From the NCBI RefSeq assembly GCF_900100535.1, contig NZ_FNDG01000013.1, positions 107,170 to 171,169 of the forward strand: a stretch of 64,000 nt of DNA. The letters run 5' to 3'. Of this stretch, positions 56,238 to 63,673 are shown one piece after another. Each line of letters opens with the position of its first letter. The first letter of the stretch is position 1. Below the pieces are notes generated by a model that saw nothing but the letters and a program-made list of their open reading frames with translations, made no database searches and was not told where the DNA came from. The DNA comes from Phytopseudomonas flavescens (lineage in GTDB: Bacteria; Pseudomonadota; Gammaproteobacteria; Pseudomonadales; Pseudomonadaceae). The position numbers and the translations under genes are program-made.

Positions 56238-56875
56238 TTACACCGCGTAGGTCTTGCGGAACATATTCTTGTAATGCTCCTCGACTGTAATCATCGGGTA
56301 CTTGGGGGACTGGCCCGACGCCAAGCATTGCCGGATGCATTCGATTTGGTGACCGATGTTGCCGGAATAGAAGTAAGAAACCGAGTAGCGCTCATTGCCT
56401 GACAGATTCACTACCCGGTGAAGAGTCGACCGGTAGAGATCGTTCGTCCAGCGCGCGATCAGGTCACCCAGATTCACGACACAAGAGCCAGGCACGGGCA
56501 TCGCCCAGACCCAACGATCACTTTCCTGATCCCACACCTGCAAGCCCGAGTTTTCGTCCTGCAACAGAAGAGTCAGTCCGCCCCAATCGGTATGAGCGCC
56601 ACAACCTTTTTCACCAGGCGCGGCAGATGGCGACTGGGGCGGGTTTCGCCGATTTGCTGACCTACCTTGGTGCGATCGGAGAGACGCGCCGAACGAAGGC
56701 CTGATATGTCGATAATGGGAAGTGATGCAGCGGTATCAGAAACTTCGAAGGTTTTGGGTATGAGTTGAGCGTATGCCACAGGTGCAACCCCTGCTGAGAT
56801 GCCGGAAGTGTCATCGCTTCGGCAGTTGGCGAAAAGCATCAAATATCGCTCTTCCCGATGCCTTTTTGGCAGCAC
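56238..56875 (-). pseudogene. Isopenicillin-N-synthase-like 2OG-Fe(II) oxygenase, internally deleted
   Basis: Two reading frames on the minus strand together spell the two ends of a 2-oxoglutarate/Fe(II) oxygenase of the isopenicillin N synthase type. The upstream part (56573-56875) carries LPIIDISGL and VGQQIGE. The downstream frame carries GAHTDWGGLTLLLQDEN with the HxD metal motif, then DLIARWTNDLYRSTLHRVV with the distal His and NERYSVSYFY. The central section, roughly 150 residues, is missing and the two ends are in different frames, joined near 56640-56660. The gene is therefore dead. Its position within the urate cluster suggests it once served purine breakdown. Confidence 0.85.
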
Positions 56876-56924
56876 AAGCTAGCCTTGATCGCACGAGAGC
56901 CACGAACCCCCTCTGCCGGCGGGT

Positions 56925-57962
56925 TCAGCGCAGGAAGAACGTACTGAGCCCCTGGTCGCGCAGGCCGCGGCGGTAGGCGATGGAACTGCGATCGGCGGGA
57001 ATGTGGACTTCCAGCAGCGGGTCCAGCGGCAAACATTCGGGCTTCTGTGCCTCCACGAGAACTCGGTCTTCATCGAATACCTTAAGGTTGAACGCGTGGA
57101 TGTCCTCCACCGGAATATGCTTGTCGAAGTTCTTGGCGATCGGGCAGAACAGGCGCGTCATTTTCGCCGACACGGGTGAGGCCGCGTTCATGATGACCAG
57201 ACGTCCATCGTCCGGGAAATGCACGGTCAAGGTGGCGGTAAAGGGCAGATGCACCTCGAAATGCCGTTTCCACAGGAAACCTTGTGCAATGTCCGCTTCG
57301 ACGCCGATCGGGTAGTTGCTTACATCGCTGATGTAAACCGCCTCGAAACCCTTTTCTGTCGACGCCGAGGTGTAGGCCGGCACCTCCACGTTCTCTGGAT
57401 CACCAAAGGTCTCCAGGTGAACCCAGCCAAAATGCGCGACATCCAGAAACCCCTCCATCTGCCGACCTGCAAATGCAGCAATATCGACGCTGGGACAGAG
57501 GATCTGCTGAAAATCCGGCAAATCCCAATTCGGCATTACCGGAATATCGGCATCGGCGGGCGTCAACCCTGTGTTCAGGCAGACCCACACCAGGCCATAA
57601 CGCTCCACGGCGGGATAAGTCCTCAGGCGCATCTTTTCCGGGATTTTCTGATTCGGGCTCGCCGGTATCCTGTTGCACTTGCCTGCCACACCGAAGCGCA
57701 GGCCATGGTACGGACAAACCACGCCCTCCGAGCTGCCTGTGCCCATGGTCAGCGGAACGCCCCGGTGAGGACAGACGTCACGCGCCACCACAAGCGCTCC
57801 CTGAGTTCGATAGAGCACCAGTGGCTCGTCCAGCAACATGGCCTTGTACGGGGTCGATGCCACGTCATCGCTGGGTGCGACGGGGTACCAGTTCTTCGCC
57901 AACAACTGCCAGTCGGCTTGCTCGAACGTGCAATGCAAGGGGACTTGAATATCGTCACTCAT
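56925..57962 (-). CDS. Rieske non-heme iron oxygenase, HpxD-like
   Basis: This protein of 345 residues is a Rieske oxygenase catalytic subunit. The [2Fe-2S] ligands are C64-X-H66 (VCPHRG) and C83-X2-H86 (VCPYHG). The mononuclear iron site is formed by D174, H177 and H182 in GFLDVAHFGWVH. Its length and setting beside a LysR gene and hpxO match HpxD of the Klebsiella hpx cluster, where HpxDE hydroxylates hypoxanthine and xanthine to urate. No HpxE-type reductase gene lies in the window, so electrons must come from elsewhere. The ATG at 57962 has a GGTGAG site. Confidence 0.85.
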   Translation of the reverse strand: MSDDIQVPLHCTFEQADWQLLAKNWYPVAPSDDVASTPYKAMLLDEPLVLYRTQGALVVARDVCPHRGVPLTMGTGSSEGVVCPYHGLRFGVAGKCNRIPASPNQKIPEKMRLRTYPAVERYGLVWVCLNTGLTPADADIPVMPNWDLPDFQQILCPSVDIAAFAGRQMEGFLDVAHFGWVHLETFGDPENVEVPAYTSASTEKGFEAVYISDVSNYPIGVEADIAQGFLWKRHFEVHLPFTATLTVHFPDDGRLVIMNAASPVSAKMTRLFCPIAKNFDKHIPVEDIHAFNLKVFDEDRVLVEAQKPECLPLDPLLEVHIPADRSSIAYRRGLRDQGLSTFFLR

Positions 57963-58070
57963 GGGGCTCACCAGGCTGGTTTGGGTCGCGGCGTCATGAA
58001 CGCGCCGCGTCGCAGTGGACTTTAATCAGCCGAGATGCTCCACTCAAACGCTAAGAATGCACATACCCGT

Positions 58071-58079
58071 TGCAAAAAA
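58071..58079. promoter_or_regulatory. TGCAAAAAA motif between the Rieske and LysR genes
   Basis: The nine-base word also occurs at 55632 and 60232, in the other two promoter regions of the urate cluster. It lies nine bases before the LysR start. A separate ACCAGGCTGGT dyad at 57970-57980 overlaps the Rieske gene ribosome-binding region. Confidence 0.4.
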
Positions 58080-58088
58080 TAGAGCACC

Positions 58089-59033
58089 ATGCCTACCTTT
58101 TCCCGGTTCACCCGCTATTTCATTGAAGTCGCCAGGCTCGGCAGCATGCGCAAGGCCTCGGAATCCCTGCATATTTCGGCTTCGGCCATTGACCGGCAGA
58201 TTCTCCAGGCCGAAGAAGAGTTCGGCGTGCCGCTCTTCGAGAGGCTGCCCAGCGGCCTAAGGCTGACCAGCGCTGGCGAGCTGCTGCTGGCGAAGGTGAA
58301 AGAATGGGAGAAAGAGCTCCGGGGCACCCATGAGCATATTGACGACCTGCGGGGCCTGAGGCGCGGTCACGTTGCCATCGCCATGATCGACGCGCTCAGC
58401 GAAGGCTTCGTGCCTGAGGCGATTGCCGCACTGCACCAGCAGTACCCAGGCTTGAGTTTTGGCTTGCGAACTGCACGCAACCGGGATGTCCAGCAGCAGA
58501 TTCTAGCCAATGAAGTGGATTTCGGCCTGTTGCTGGATCCGCTGGGCGGAACCGATCTGCAAGTGCTGGCGTTTGCCGAGATCCCGCTCGGCCTGCTGAT
58601 GCCCAACGACCATCCTCTTGCATCCAGGCCGAGGCTTCACTTGAGCGAAGCCGTGCCCTACGGCCTGATCCTGCCTGCCGCACCGCTGATCGTGCACCGG
58701 CACGCCGAGGTGCTGCTGCAGCGACTGGAGATCGATTCACAGCGGGTGATCAACAGCAACGATTCACGGATGTTGCGCTCTCTGGTTCGCCTTGGCGTGG
58801 GAGTCGGCCTGCTTTCCTGGCTGGACGTCCAGGCTGACATCAAGGCACGGGAAATGACGTTCGTGCCATTGCGCTCAGAAAAGCTCAAACCAATGGTGCT
58901 ATCAGTCTGCACCGCCTCTCATCGGCAACTCTCCAAGGCTGCACAACTGACCCTGGAGGCACTGAGAGAGCGAATCGAAAACCTCAGGCCTCAGGGTGAG
59001 GGACATGACGCGGGCAGGCCCTCAGAGCAGTGA
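58089..59033 (+). CDS. LysR family regulator, HpxR-like
   Basis: This LysR regulator of 314 residues has an N-terminal helix-turn-helix (MRKASESLHISASAIDRQI, about residues 18-36) and an effector-binding domain. It is divergent from the HpxD-like oxygenase gene and convergent with hpxO, with seven bases between the stops. This is the same gene set as the Klebsiella hpxD-hpxR-hpxO cluster, as far as I recall. It probably activates the purine genes in response to a purine breakdown product. Confidence 0.85.
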   Translation: MPTFSRFTRYFIEVARLGSMRKASESLHISASAIDRQILQAEEEFGVPLFERLPSGLRLTSAGELLLAKVKEWEKELRGTHEHIDDLRGLRRGHVAIAMIDALSEGFVPEAIAALHQQYPGLSFGLRTARNRDVQQQILANEVDFGLLLDPLGGTDLQVLAFAEIPLGLLMPNDHPLASRPRLHLSEAVPYGLILPAAPLIVHRHAEVLLQRLEIDSQRVINSNDSRMLRSLVRLGVGVGLLSWLDVQADIKAREMTFVPLRSEKLKPMVLSVCTASHRQLSKAAQLTLEALRERIENLRPQGEGHDAGRPSEQ

Positions 59034-59040
59034 CGCACAG

Positions 59041-60198
59041 TCAGAGCGGTGCACCCTCATCGGTCTTGATCAGCCCACGGATCACATCGCTGCCATCACT
59101 GGCGCGAAGCTCGGCATACCAATCCAGGGTGGCGAGCGAATCTTGCCCATGGATGATCGCTGCTCGCCTGCGTGCCTTGCTGACCATCGCTGCAACGCGA
59201 TCTGCGCGGCGAGCTTGATACGCCTGGAGCGCCGAAGAAACATCCTGATCCCCGCGCAGACACTCGGCCAGCACCCATGCGTCTTCCATCGCCTGACACC
59301 CGCCCTGGCCGATGTTCGGCGTCATCGCATGGGCTGCATCGCCCAGCAGCGCGACACGCTTGCTCACCAGGCGGGGTACGCGCCGGGTATCATGGATTTC
59401 AACCCGGGCGATCCCGGCTGGATCCAGACGGCGGATCAACCTCTGAACGGGCTCGGCCCAGCCCTGAAAATGCGCCTGAAGCTCTTCTCGGTAACGTTCG
59501 CGAATATTCTCCGATCCCACAGGCAACGGAACATCAAAGAAGTAATACAGCTCGCCATTTCCCATTGGCATCAGCGAGACGCGTTTGTTGTCACCGACAT
59601 ACTGGACCCACTCATCGGGCGCCGAGAGATCCTCGTTCGCCTTGATTCGACCATTCCAGTTCACGTACCCGCAGTACTGTCGTTCGATAACCTGCCCTGC
59701 CACGGTATTGCGCAGTAAGGAGTGCGTGCCATTGGCGGCAACCAGCAGGTCTGCGAAGACCGTCTCACCTGTCGAGAGACATACCGCTACGCCGGCCCCA
59801 TCCTCGATATAACCTTCACAGGAAACGCCAAGCGTCACATTTTCGCCACCAGCCGCCTGCAGCAGAATCCGCTGCAGCTCGGACCGGGCAATGGGAAATG
59901 CACGGCGTTTCACGTGCTGATAAAGCGCCGCCAGGCTGAACTGGGTGAGTACCTGCCCATGGAGGTCGCGGTAGCTCATGCTTTGCATGCAGCCACCAGC
60001 GGCTTCGATCTCGGCCCCCACGCCAAGGGCATCCAGAACCCTCACGCCATTTGGCCAGATGGAAATGGCGGCGCCTATGGGGGCCAACTCGGTAGCACGT
60101 TCATAAACACGCACATGGTGGCCTGCCTGGCGCAGAGCGATAGCGGCGCTGAGCCCCCCCATACCTGCGCCTGCGATCACGACGTTCAAAGGTTTCAT
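59041..60198 (-). CDS. hpxO: FAD-dependent urate hydroxylase HpxO
   Basis: This flavoprotein monooxygenase of 385 residues hydroxylates urate to 5-hydroxyisourate using NADH, replacing urate oxidase. The FAD-binding GAGMGGLSAA starts at residue 10, and the second FAD motif is GDAAHAMTPNIGQGG at 285-299. The segments YVNWNGRIK and KRVSLMPMGNGELYYFFDVPLP and the C-terminal HGQDSLATLDWYAELR match HpxO closely and separate it from salicylate hydroxylases. Its product is the substrate of UraH in the same cluster. Confidence 0.92.
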   Translation of the reverse strand: MKPLNVVIAGAGMGGLSAAIALRQAGHHVRVYERATELAPIGAAISIWPNGVRVLDALGVGAEIEAAGGCMQSMSYRDLHGQVLTQFSLAALYQHVKRRAFPIARSELQRILLQAAGGENVTLGVSCEGYIEDGAGVAVCLSTGETVFADLLVAANGTHSLLRNTVAGQVIERQYCGYVNWNGRIKANEDLSAPDEWVQYVGDNKRVSLMPMGNGELYYFFDVPLPVGSENIRERYREELQAHFQGWAEPVQRLIRRLDPAGIARVEIHDTRRVPRLVSKRVALLGDAAHAMTPNIGQGGCQAMEDAWVLAECLRGDQDVSSALQAYQARRADRVAAMVSKARRRAAIIHGQDSLATLDWYAELRASDGSDVIRGLIKTDEGAPL

Positions 60199-60231
60199 AA
60201 ACTCTCCGGATAACGATGGATCACCCCACCC

Positions 60232-60256
60232 TGCAAAAAACTGTCCAAGTGGTCAG
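60232..60256 (-). promoter_or_regulatory. Regulatory motif upstream of hpxO
   Basis: TGCAAAAAA (60232-60240) is followed after one base by TGTCCAAGTGGTCA (60242-60255), a near-palindrome of the same form as in the puuE-uraH gap. The hpxO start is 34 bases away. Confidence 0.55.
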
Positions 60257-60452
60257 AAAAATAGCAGCATTGGATTACCGAGGCATTTGCGGCGCGCGGC
60301 TGCTTCGGAATTGACAGAAATGGGGCGCACACCCCCTTCAGCGCACTGAATTGGCGCAACGAATCCCCCAGGTCGATGCCACTAGGGCAAGCCGATCGAT
60401 TGCAGGAGTGCCAGAACGTGCTGAAGATAAAGAACCTTCAAGAGAAAAAAGC
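60257..60452. other. Intergenic junction between the urate cluster and acquired region
   Basis: About 200 bases of moderate GC content with no gene, repeat or promoter I can support. It marks the change from the urate cluster to decayed phage DNA. Confidence 0.5.
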
Positions 60453-60805
60453 GACGGCCGCGATATCACCGCCGCCATCACCCCGCGCCTGATCAGCATC
60501 AACCTCACCGACAACCATGGGGCGCCCTAGCCACCGGCAATGGCCTGCAGGTGATCATCGCCGGCGCACTGTCCAGCCCCCCACTGGTGCACCTGGATCA
60601 AGCCAACGAATCAGACGCCAACCTGCTCGCCCGCCTCGGCGAACAGCACGACGCCATCGCCGCGGTGAAGGTCGGGCGGCTGCTGTTCATGCCCACAGGT
60701 GCAAGCGCCACCGCCAGCGGCCCGGCCATCCTCACACTGGCAGACGGCAACCAGCACCGCTTCTTGCAGTCCGAACGCAACGCATGCAGTGGCGTGCGCG
60801 CCTAG
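60453..60805 (+). pseudogene. Phage late control gene D (tail protein) remnant
   Basis: The first frame reads DGRDITAAITPRLISINL and then stops at 60528. A second frame, shifted, reads LATGNGLQVIIAGALSSPP, DQANESDANLLARLGEQHDA and KVGRLLFMPTGA, ending at RNACSGVRA and a stop. These are the N-terminal and middle segments of the P2-type tail protein D (late control protein D). About 100 residues between them are gone, as is the C-terminal half. It is a decayed phage or tailocin relic with no other tail gene around it. Confidence 0.85.
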
Positions 60806-60830
60806 CTATTTCCAAATCAAGGATGACCTC

Positions 60831-61214
60831 ATGAGGACTACATTGCCGCTTCTTGCCTTCACTGTGTCCGCTCAGCTTCAAGCTGCCGAGTTCACGGCTA
60901 CTGATATCTGCAAAGCCACCATTTCAGTGGAGATGTCCCAGCCTGCCTTGGCCATGCGTACTGACAAAGTCGGTGACATGCCTGTCATTTCATACACGCG
61001 AAAAGACGACAATCAAAAATTCACCTACCGCTACAGAATTGAGGGCAATAGAGTCGTCTGCTCCACCTTTTTTCCGGATGAAAAGCAATGGGGGCGTTGG
61101 CGTAACCACCCGGAAGACGCCTTGACTCACGACGAATTAATGAGCGGCGAGCTGAAAGTCGATAATGATCAGATAAAGGCGCAGACCTTCAAGCGTGGCG
61201 AAATGGCGAGGTGA
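60831..61214 (+). CDS. Secreted small protein of unknown function
   Basis: This gene encodes 127 residues, with a signal peptide (MRTTLPLLAFTVSAQLQAAE, cleavage probably after QAA) and a basic mature part containing two Cys (ICKAT and VVCSTFF), which could form a disulfide. The ATG has an AAGGA site. I do not recognise the family. It lies just behind the phage relic, so it may be a passenger gene. Confidence 0.65.
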   Translation: MRTTLPLLAFTVSAQLQAAEFTATDICKATISVEMSQPALAMRTDKVGDMPVISYTRKDDNQKFTYRYRIEGNRVVCSTFFPDEKQWGRWRNHPEDALTHDELMSGELKVDNDQIKAQTFKRGEMAR

Positions 61215-61377
61215 GCACAGTCCCCCCCTGATCCCAGCGGTACTGCTCCACGCCGAAGGAGACAACCCGGACGACTGGCTGCGGATCCTCGATGAGATCA
61301 GCCAGAACGATAACGTCATCACCACCTGGCGCCGCGATGGCGCGCATCTGTTCTGGACGGTATCAAAGGATGACTGA
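61195..61377 (+). CDS. Possible small protein or gene fragment
   Basis: This is a short frame ending in NPDDWLRILDEISQNDNVITTWRRDGAHLFW and a stop at 61377. The only start is a GTG inside the previous gene and has no ribosome-binding site. The readable part looks like real protein, so it may be the remaining C-terminal piece of a longer gene. No family is recognised. Confidence 0.35.
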   Translation: MAKWRGEHSPPLIPAVLLHAEGDNPDDWLRILDEISQNDNVITTWRRDGAHLFWTVSKDD

Positions 61378-61443
61378 GCCAGCACGCGGAGCGCTGGTAT
61401 GTGAGAATCGCGCGCCCTAGCGGATGGAACCGAGGAATATGGT

Positions 61444-61884
61444 ATGAAAAAAACGATCAGACCAGTTGAGCTGTCCGATATCAGCGCTATCTTTAGGATT
61501 CGAACTGGCGTCCAGGAAAACCACCTCTCCCACGCCCAATTGACGGAAATGGGCATTACCCCTGAATCAATTGGGCTGGCGATATCGGAATCTCCGTGTG
61601 CCTGGGTTGCGGAAGTCGATGGTGCCCCAGTGGGTTTCTCCATGGTCGATACTGCCGATGGCTGCGTGTTTGCCGCCTTCGTACTGCCTGCCTTCGAAGG
61701 GCTCGGCCTGGGGCGTGCATTGATGGAAAAAGCAGAGGCCTTTCTCTTCCAGACTCACCAAACGATATGGCTCGAAACCGCCGAAAAAAGCCGCGCAAGT
61801 GGCTTCTATCGCAATCTTGGTTGGCAGCCAGTGGAAATGTTGCCGGCGGGTGACATTCGTTTCGAGAAGCACCTCAGCCAATAG
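61444..61884 (+). CDS. GNAT family N-acetyltransferase
   Basis: This protein of 146 residues has the GNAT fold: an N-terminal IRPVELSDISAIFRIR strand-helix and the acetyl-CoA pyrophosphate loop LPAFEGLGLGRALMEKAE. The C-terminal half is SRASGFYRNLGWQPVE, typical of the family. A GAGGA site precedes the ATG. The substrate is unknown; it is a single gene with no obvious partner. Confidence 0.88.
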   Translation: MKKTIRPVELSDISAIFRIRTGVQENHLSHAQLTEMGITPESIGLAISESPCAWVAEVDGAPVGFSMVDTADGCVFAAFVLPAFEGLGLGRALMEKAEAFLFQTHQTIWLETAEKSRASGFYRNLGWQPVEMLPAGDIRFEKHLSQ

Positions 61885-61933
61885 ATCCACAAGGTAAGTG
61901 CCCATAAAAAACCTGCTCCTGGCCGGGGGGGCA

Positions 61934-62116
61934 TTATCGCTCCGCCTTGCGCCGTGCCATCGCTTCAATAGCACGGCGCATAAAGGCTTGCTCGCCCTCG
62001 TCCAGTTGCCGGTAGAAGCGGATCAGCATCCGCTCGGCTGCCGCGAGTGGTTCCCTATCGGGCCGGGCAACCTGGCACCTTGGTTGACTACCCACAGCTC
62101 TTTTCCCATGGTTCAT
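61934..62116 (-). CDS. Small basic helical protein, hypothetical
   Basis: This frame of 60 residues starts at an ATG at 62116 (MNHGKRAVGSQPRCQV) with an AGAGCG sequence before it. The second half is a long amphipathic helix (LIRFYRQLDEGEQAFMRRAI). A longer frame extends upstream to 62215 but looks non-coding. It could be a small real protein or the end of a phage regulator. The evidence is limited to composition. Confidence 0.4.
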   Translation of the reverse strand: MNHGKRAVGSQPRCQVARPDREPLAAAERMLIRFYRQLDEGEQAFMRRAIEAMARRKAER

Positions 62117-62242
62117 CGCTCTGCATGCTCCATATTGTGCACTGGAGCGATTCAACATAACGGCCGAGCTTCGTTTCTCCATATGTAAGGACCGACTAAT
62201 AATGTCGCGATGCAAAAAGTCTGGGCATTCACTGATTCAGTG

Positions 62243-63295
62243 TTAGGCGCGGAGACTGCAATGGGCCGAACAAATCTCATCGGCTAGCCGCTCCGCATCA
62301 TGGTCTTCGATGTTAGATAAAACTGCCACTGTATAACCTTCCTCTATTGAGCAAGCGAAATGGGTACTAAACCCCGCCGTGCCTCCGTCATGGCAGAATT
62401 TGACGCCTGACGCGCCCTCTTCTCGGCATAGGCCAAAGCAGTAAGCCGAATAGTCAGCGATAGGTTGCCCCCTATTGTTATTTGGAGACAGGGGCGTCAA
62501 CATCTTTTCTATAATTGCGGCCCCTCCTACTTTGGCATGGAAAAAATTATGCCCCCATTTCATCAGGTCGCTGGCAGATGAATGCACCAGGCTCGCCCCT
62601 ATGCAGTTCCACGGATTTCTAGACACAACATAGTCTCCATTTTCATCTTTAGCGTAGCCTGTCGCCACACGCCCGTCTTCGCTCATTCCGTCCAATATAA
62701 ATGAGTCGCGCATTAATAAAGGCTCAAAAATATGCTCCCGAGCATAGTCAGAAAAACTTATGCCACTAGCACGCGATATGACCAAGCCAAGCAAGAAATA
62801 ACCTGAGTTACTGTATTCAAATCGAGACCCTGTGGAAAATTGAAGCTCAGCCTGTTCTTCAAGCAAACCAAGAATATGCTCAGCGGAGAGCGGGTCGTCA
62901 AATTTAATGCCTCGCGACAACGCGATATCTACAAAATCGGGAATGCCACTGATATGGTATATCAGGTCGCGTAAAACGACATCACCAGCACAGCTGCTGA
63001 GTTCTGGCACGAACCTGCAAAGTGGATCTTCCAATGACAAAATCCCGTCTCGCTCCAATAACAGCAAACAAAAGGCCGTAAATTGTTTAGACACGGACGC
63101 CAGGTCAAAAACTGTATCGCTGCCGATTGGCTTTGAGTCAATCAATTTTTCTACGCCAACACTGCGCTCGTAGCATCCACCTTGTTCAAAACACAACAAT
63201 GATACAGATCCAGGTCCAGGCCGGTGATCAGATACGTCTGACATAAACAAAAAAATCCCAGTTGCAGTTAGAGAAAAGACTGACATCATATTCAA
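62243..63295 (-). CDS. Class C beta-lactamase-fold serine hydrolase
   Basis: This protein of 350 residues belongs to the beta-lactamase/PBP-like serine hydrolase family (class C fold). The nucleophile motif is S67-V-S-K70, the second motif Y161-S-N163 and the third H301-D-G303 in place of KTG. HxG is common in the esterase and peptidase members, so true beta-lactamase activity is not implied. The N-terminus is a weak hydrophobic stretch (MNMMSVFSLTATGIFLFMSD), a possible signal sequence. Base composition is noticeably lower in GC than the rest of the window, which signals acquisition from another source. Confidence 0.88.
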   Translation of the reverse strand: MNMMSVFSLTATGIFLFMSDVSDHRPGPGSVSLLCFEQGGCYERSVGVEKLIDSKPIGSDTVFDLASVSKQFTAFCLLLLERDGILSLEDPLCRFVPELSSCAGDVVLRDLIYHISGIPDFVDIALSRGIKFDDPLSAEHILGLLEEQAELQFSTGSRFEYSNSGYFLLGLVISRASGISFSDYAREHIFEPLLMRDSFILDGMSEDGRVATGYAKDENGDYVVSRNPWNCIGASLVHSSASDLMKWGHNFFHAKVGGAAIIEKMLTPLSPNNNRGQPIADYSAYCFGLCREEGASGVKFCHDGGTAGFSTHFACSIEEGYTVAVLSNIEDHDAERLADEICSAHCSLRA

Positions 63296-63316
63296 AACAT
63301 GACTTCGTTTTTTAAC

Positions 63317-63517
63317 TCAAATTGAGTATCGGTATGCTTTGCGCGGACACCTAGAACAGCGAATCCCCACCGTACTACGGCCAGGTGACTGGTAGCCTTC
63401 TTCGATGACCCAGCCGCCCATCGTCACTAGCTGTTCGGCCAAGCGCTCAGGAATGAGCAAGGCGTGTACGAGGGGCATATTGTCGCTGGTCAGGCTGATG
63501 GCAAGGCCTGGTGTGAG
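63317..63517 (-). CDS. Short hypothetical protein
   Basis: A frame of 66 residues from an ATG at 63517 reads MLTPGLAISLTSDNMPLVH, then LIPERLAEQLVTMGGWVIEEGY and a Cys pair (RCSRCP) near the end. It looks like genuine protein with a possible metal-binding pair, but I cannot name a family. It may be the remnant of a longer gene interrupted by the IS element starting near 63550. Confidence 0.4.
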   Translation of the reverse strand, partial: LTPGLAISLTSDNMPLVHALLIPERLAEQLVTMGGWVIEEGYQSPGRSTVGIRCSRCPRKAYRYSI

Positions 63518-63549
63518 CATGTAGGCAAAAAGCGTAATGAGTGTCTTAG

Positions 63550-63673
63550 GGGCTGTACGAAAAGTCGATATGAGTAGAATAGCCACCATGATTGGCTGGA
63601 GGCCACATGGCAAGGCGCTACGAACTCCCAGATGCGGACTGGGATTTAATCGAGTATCTGCGCTCCCCGGAAC
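63550..63673 (+). mobile_element. IS5-type element, left end with truncated transposase
   Basis: The left end begins near 63550 (GGGCTGTACGAAAAGTC) after TTAG, a fit to the YTAR target duplication of the IS5 group. A transposase reading frame starts at 63607 with MARRYELPDADWDLIE and is lost at about codon 22 where the next element is inserted. The rest of the IS5 element must lie beyond the right edge or be gone. The exact end is inferred from sequence alone. Confidence 0.65.

Noticed and set aside
60517..60834. A 105-codon plus-strand frame over the phage D relic
   Set aside because: It is out of frame with the segment that matches the tail protein and is Pro/Arg-rich. The relic interpretation explains the DNA better.
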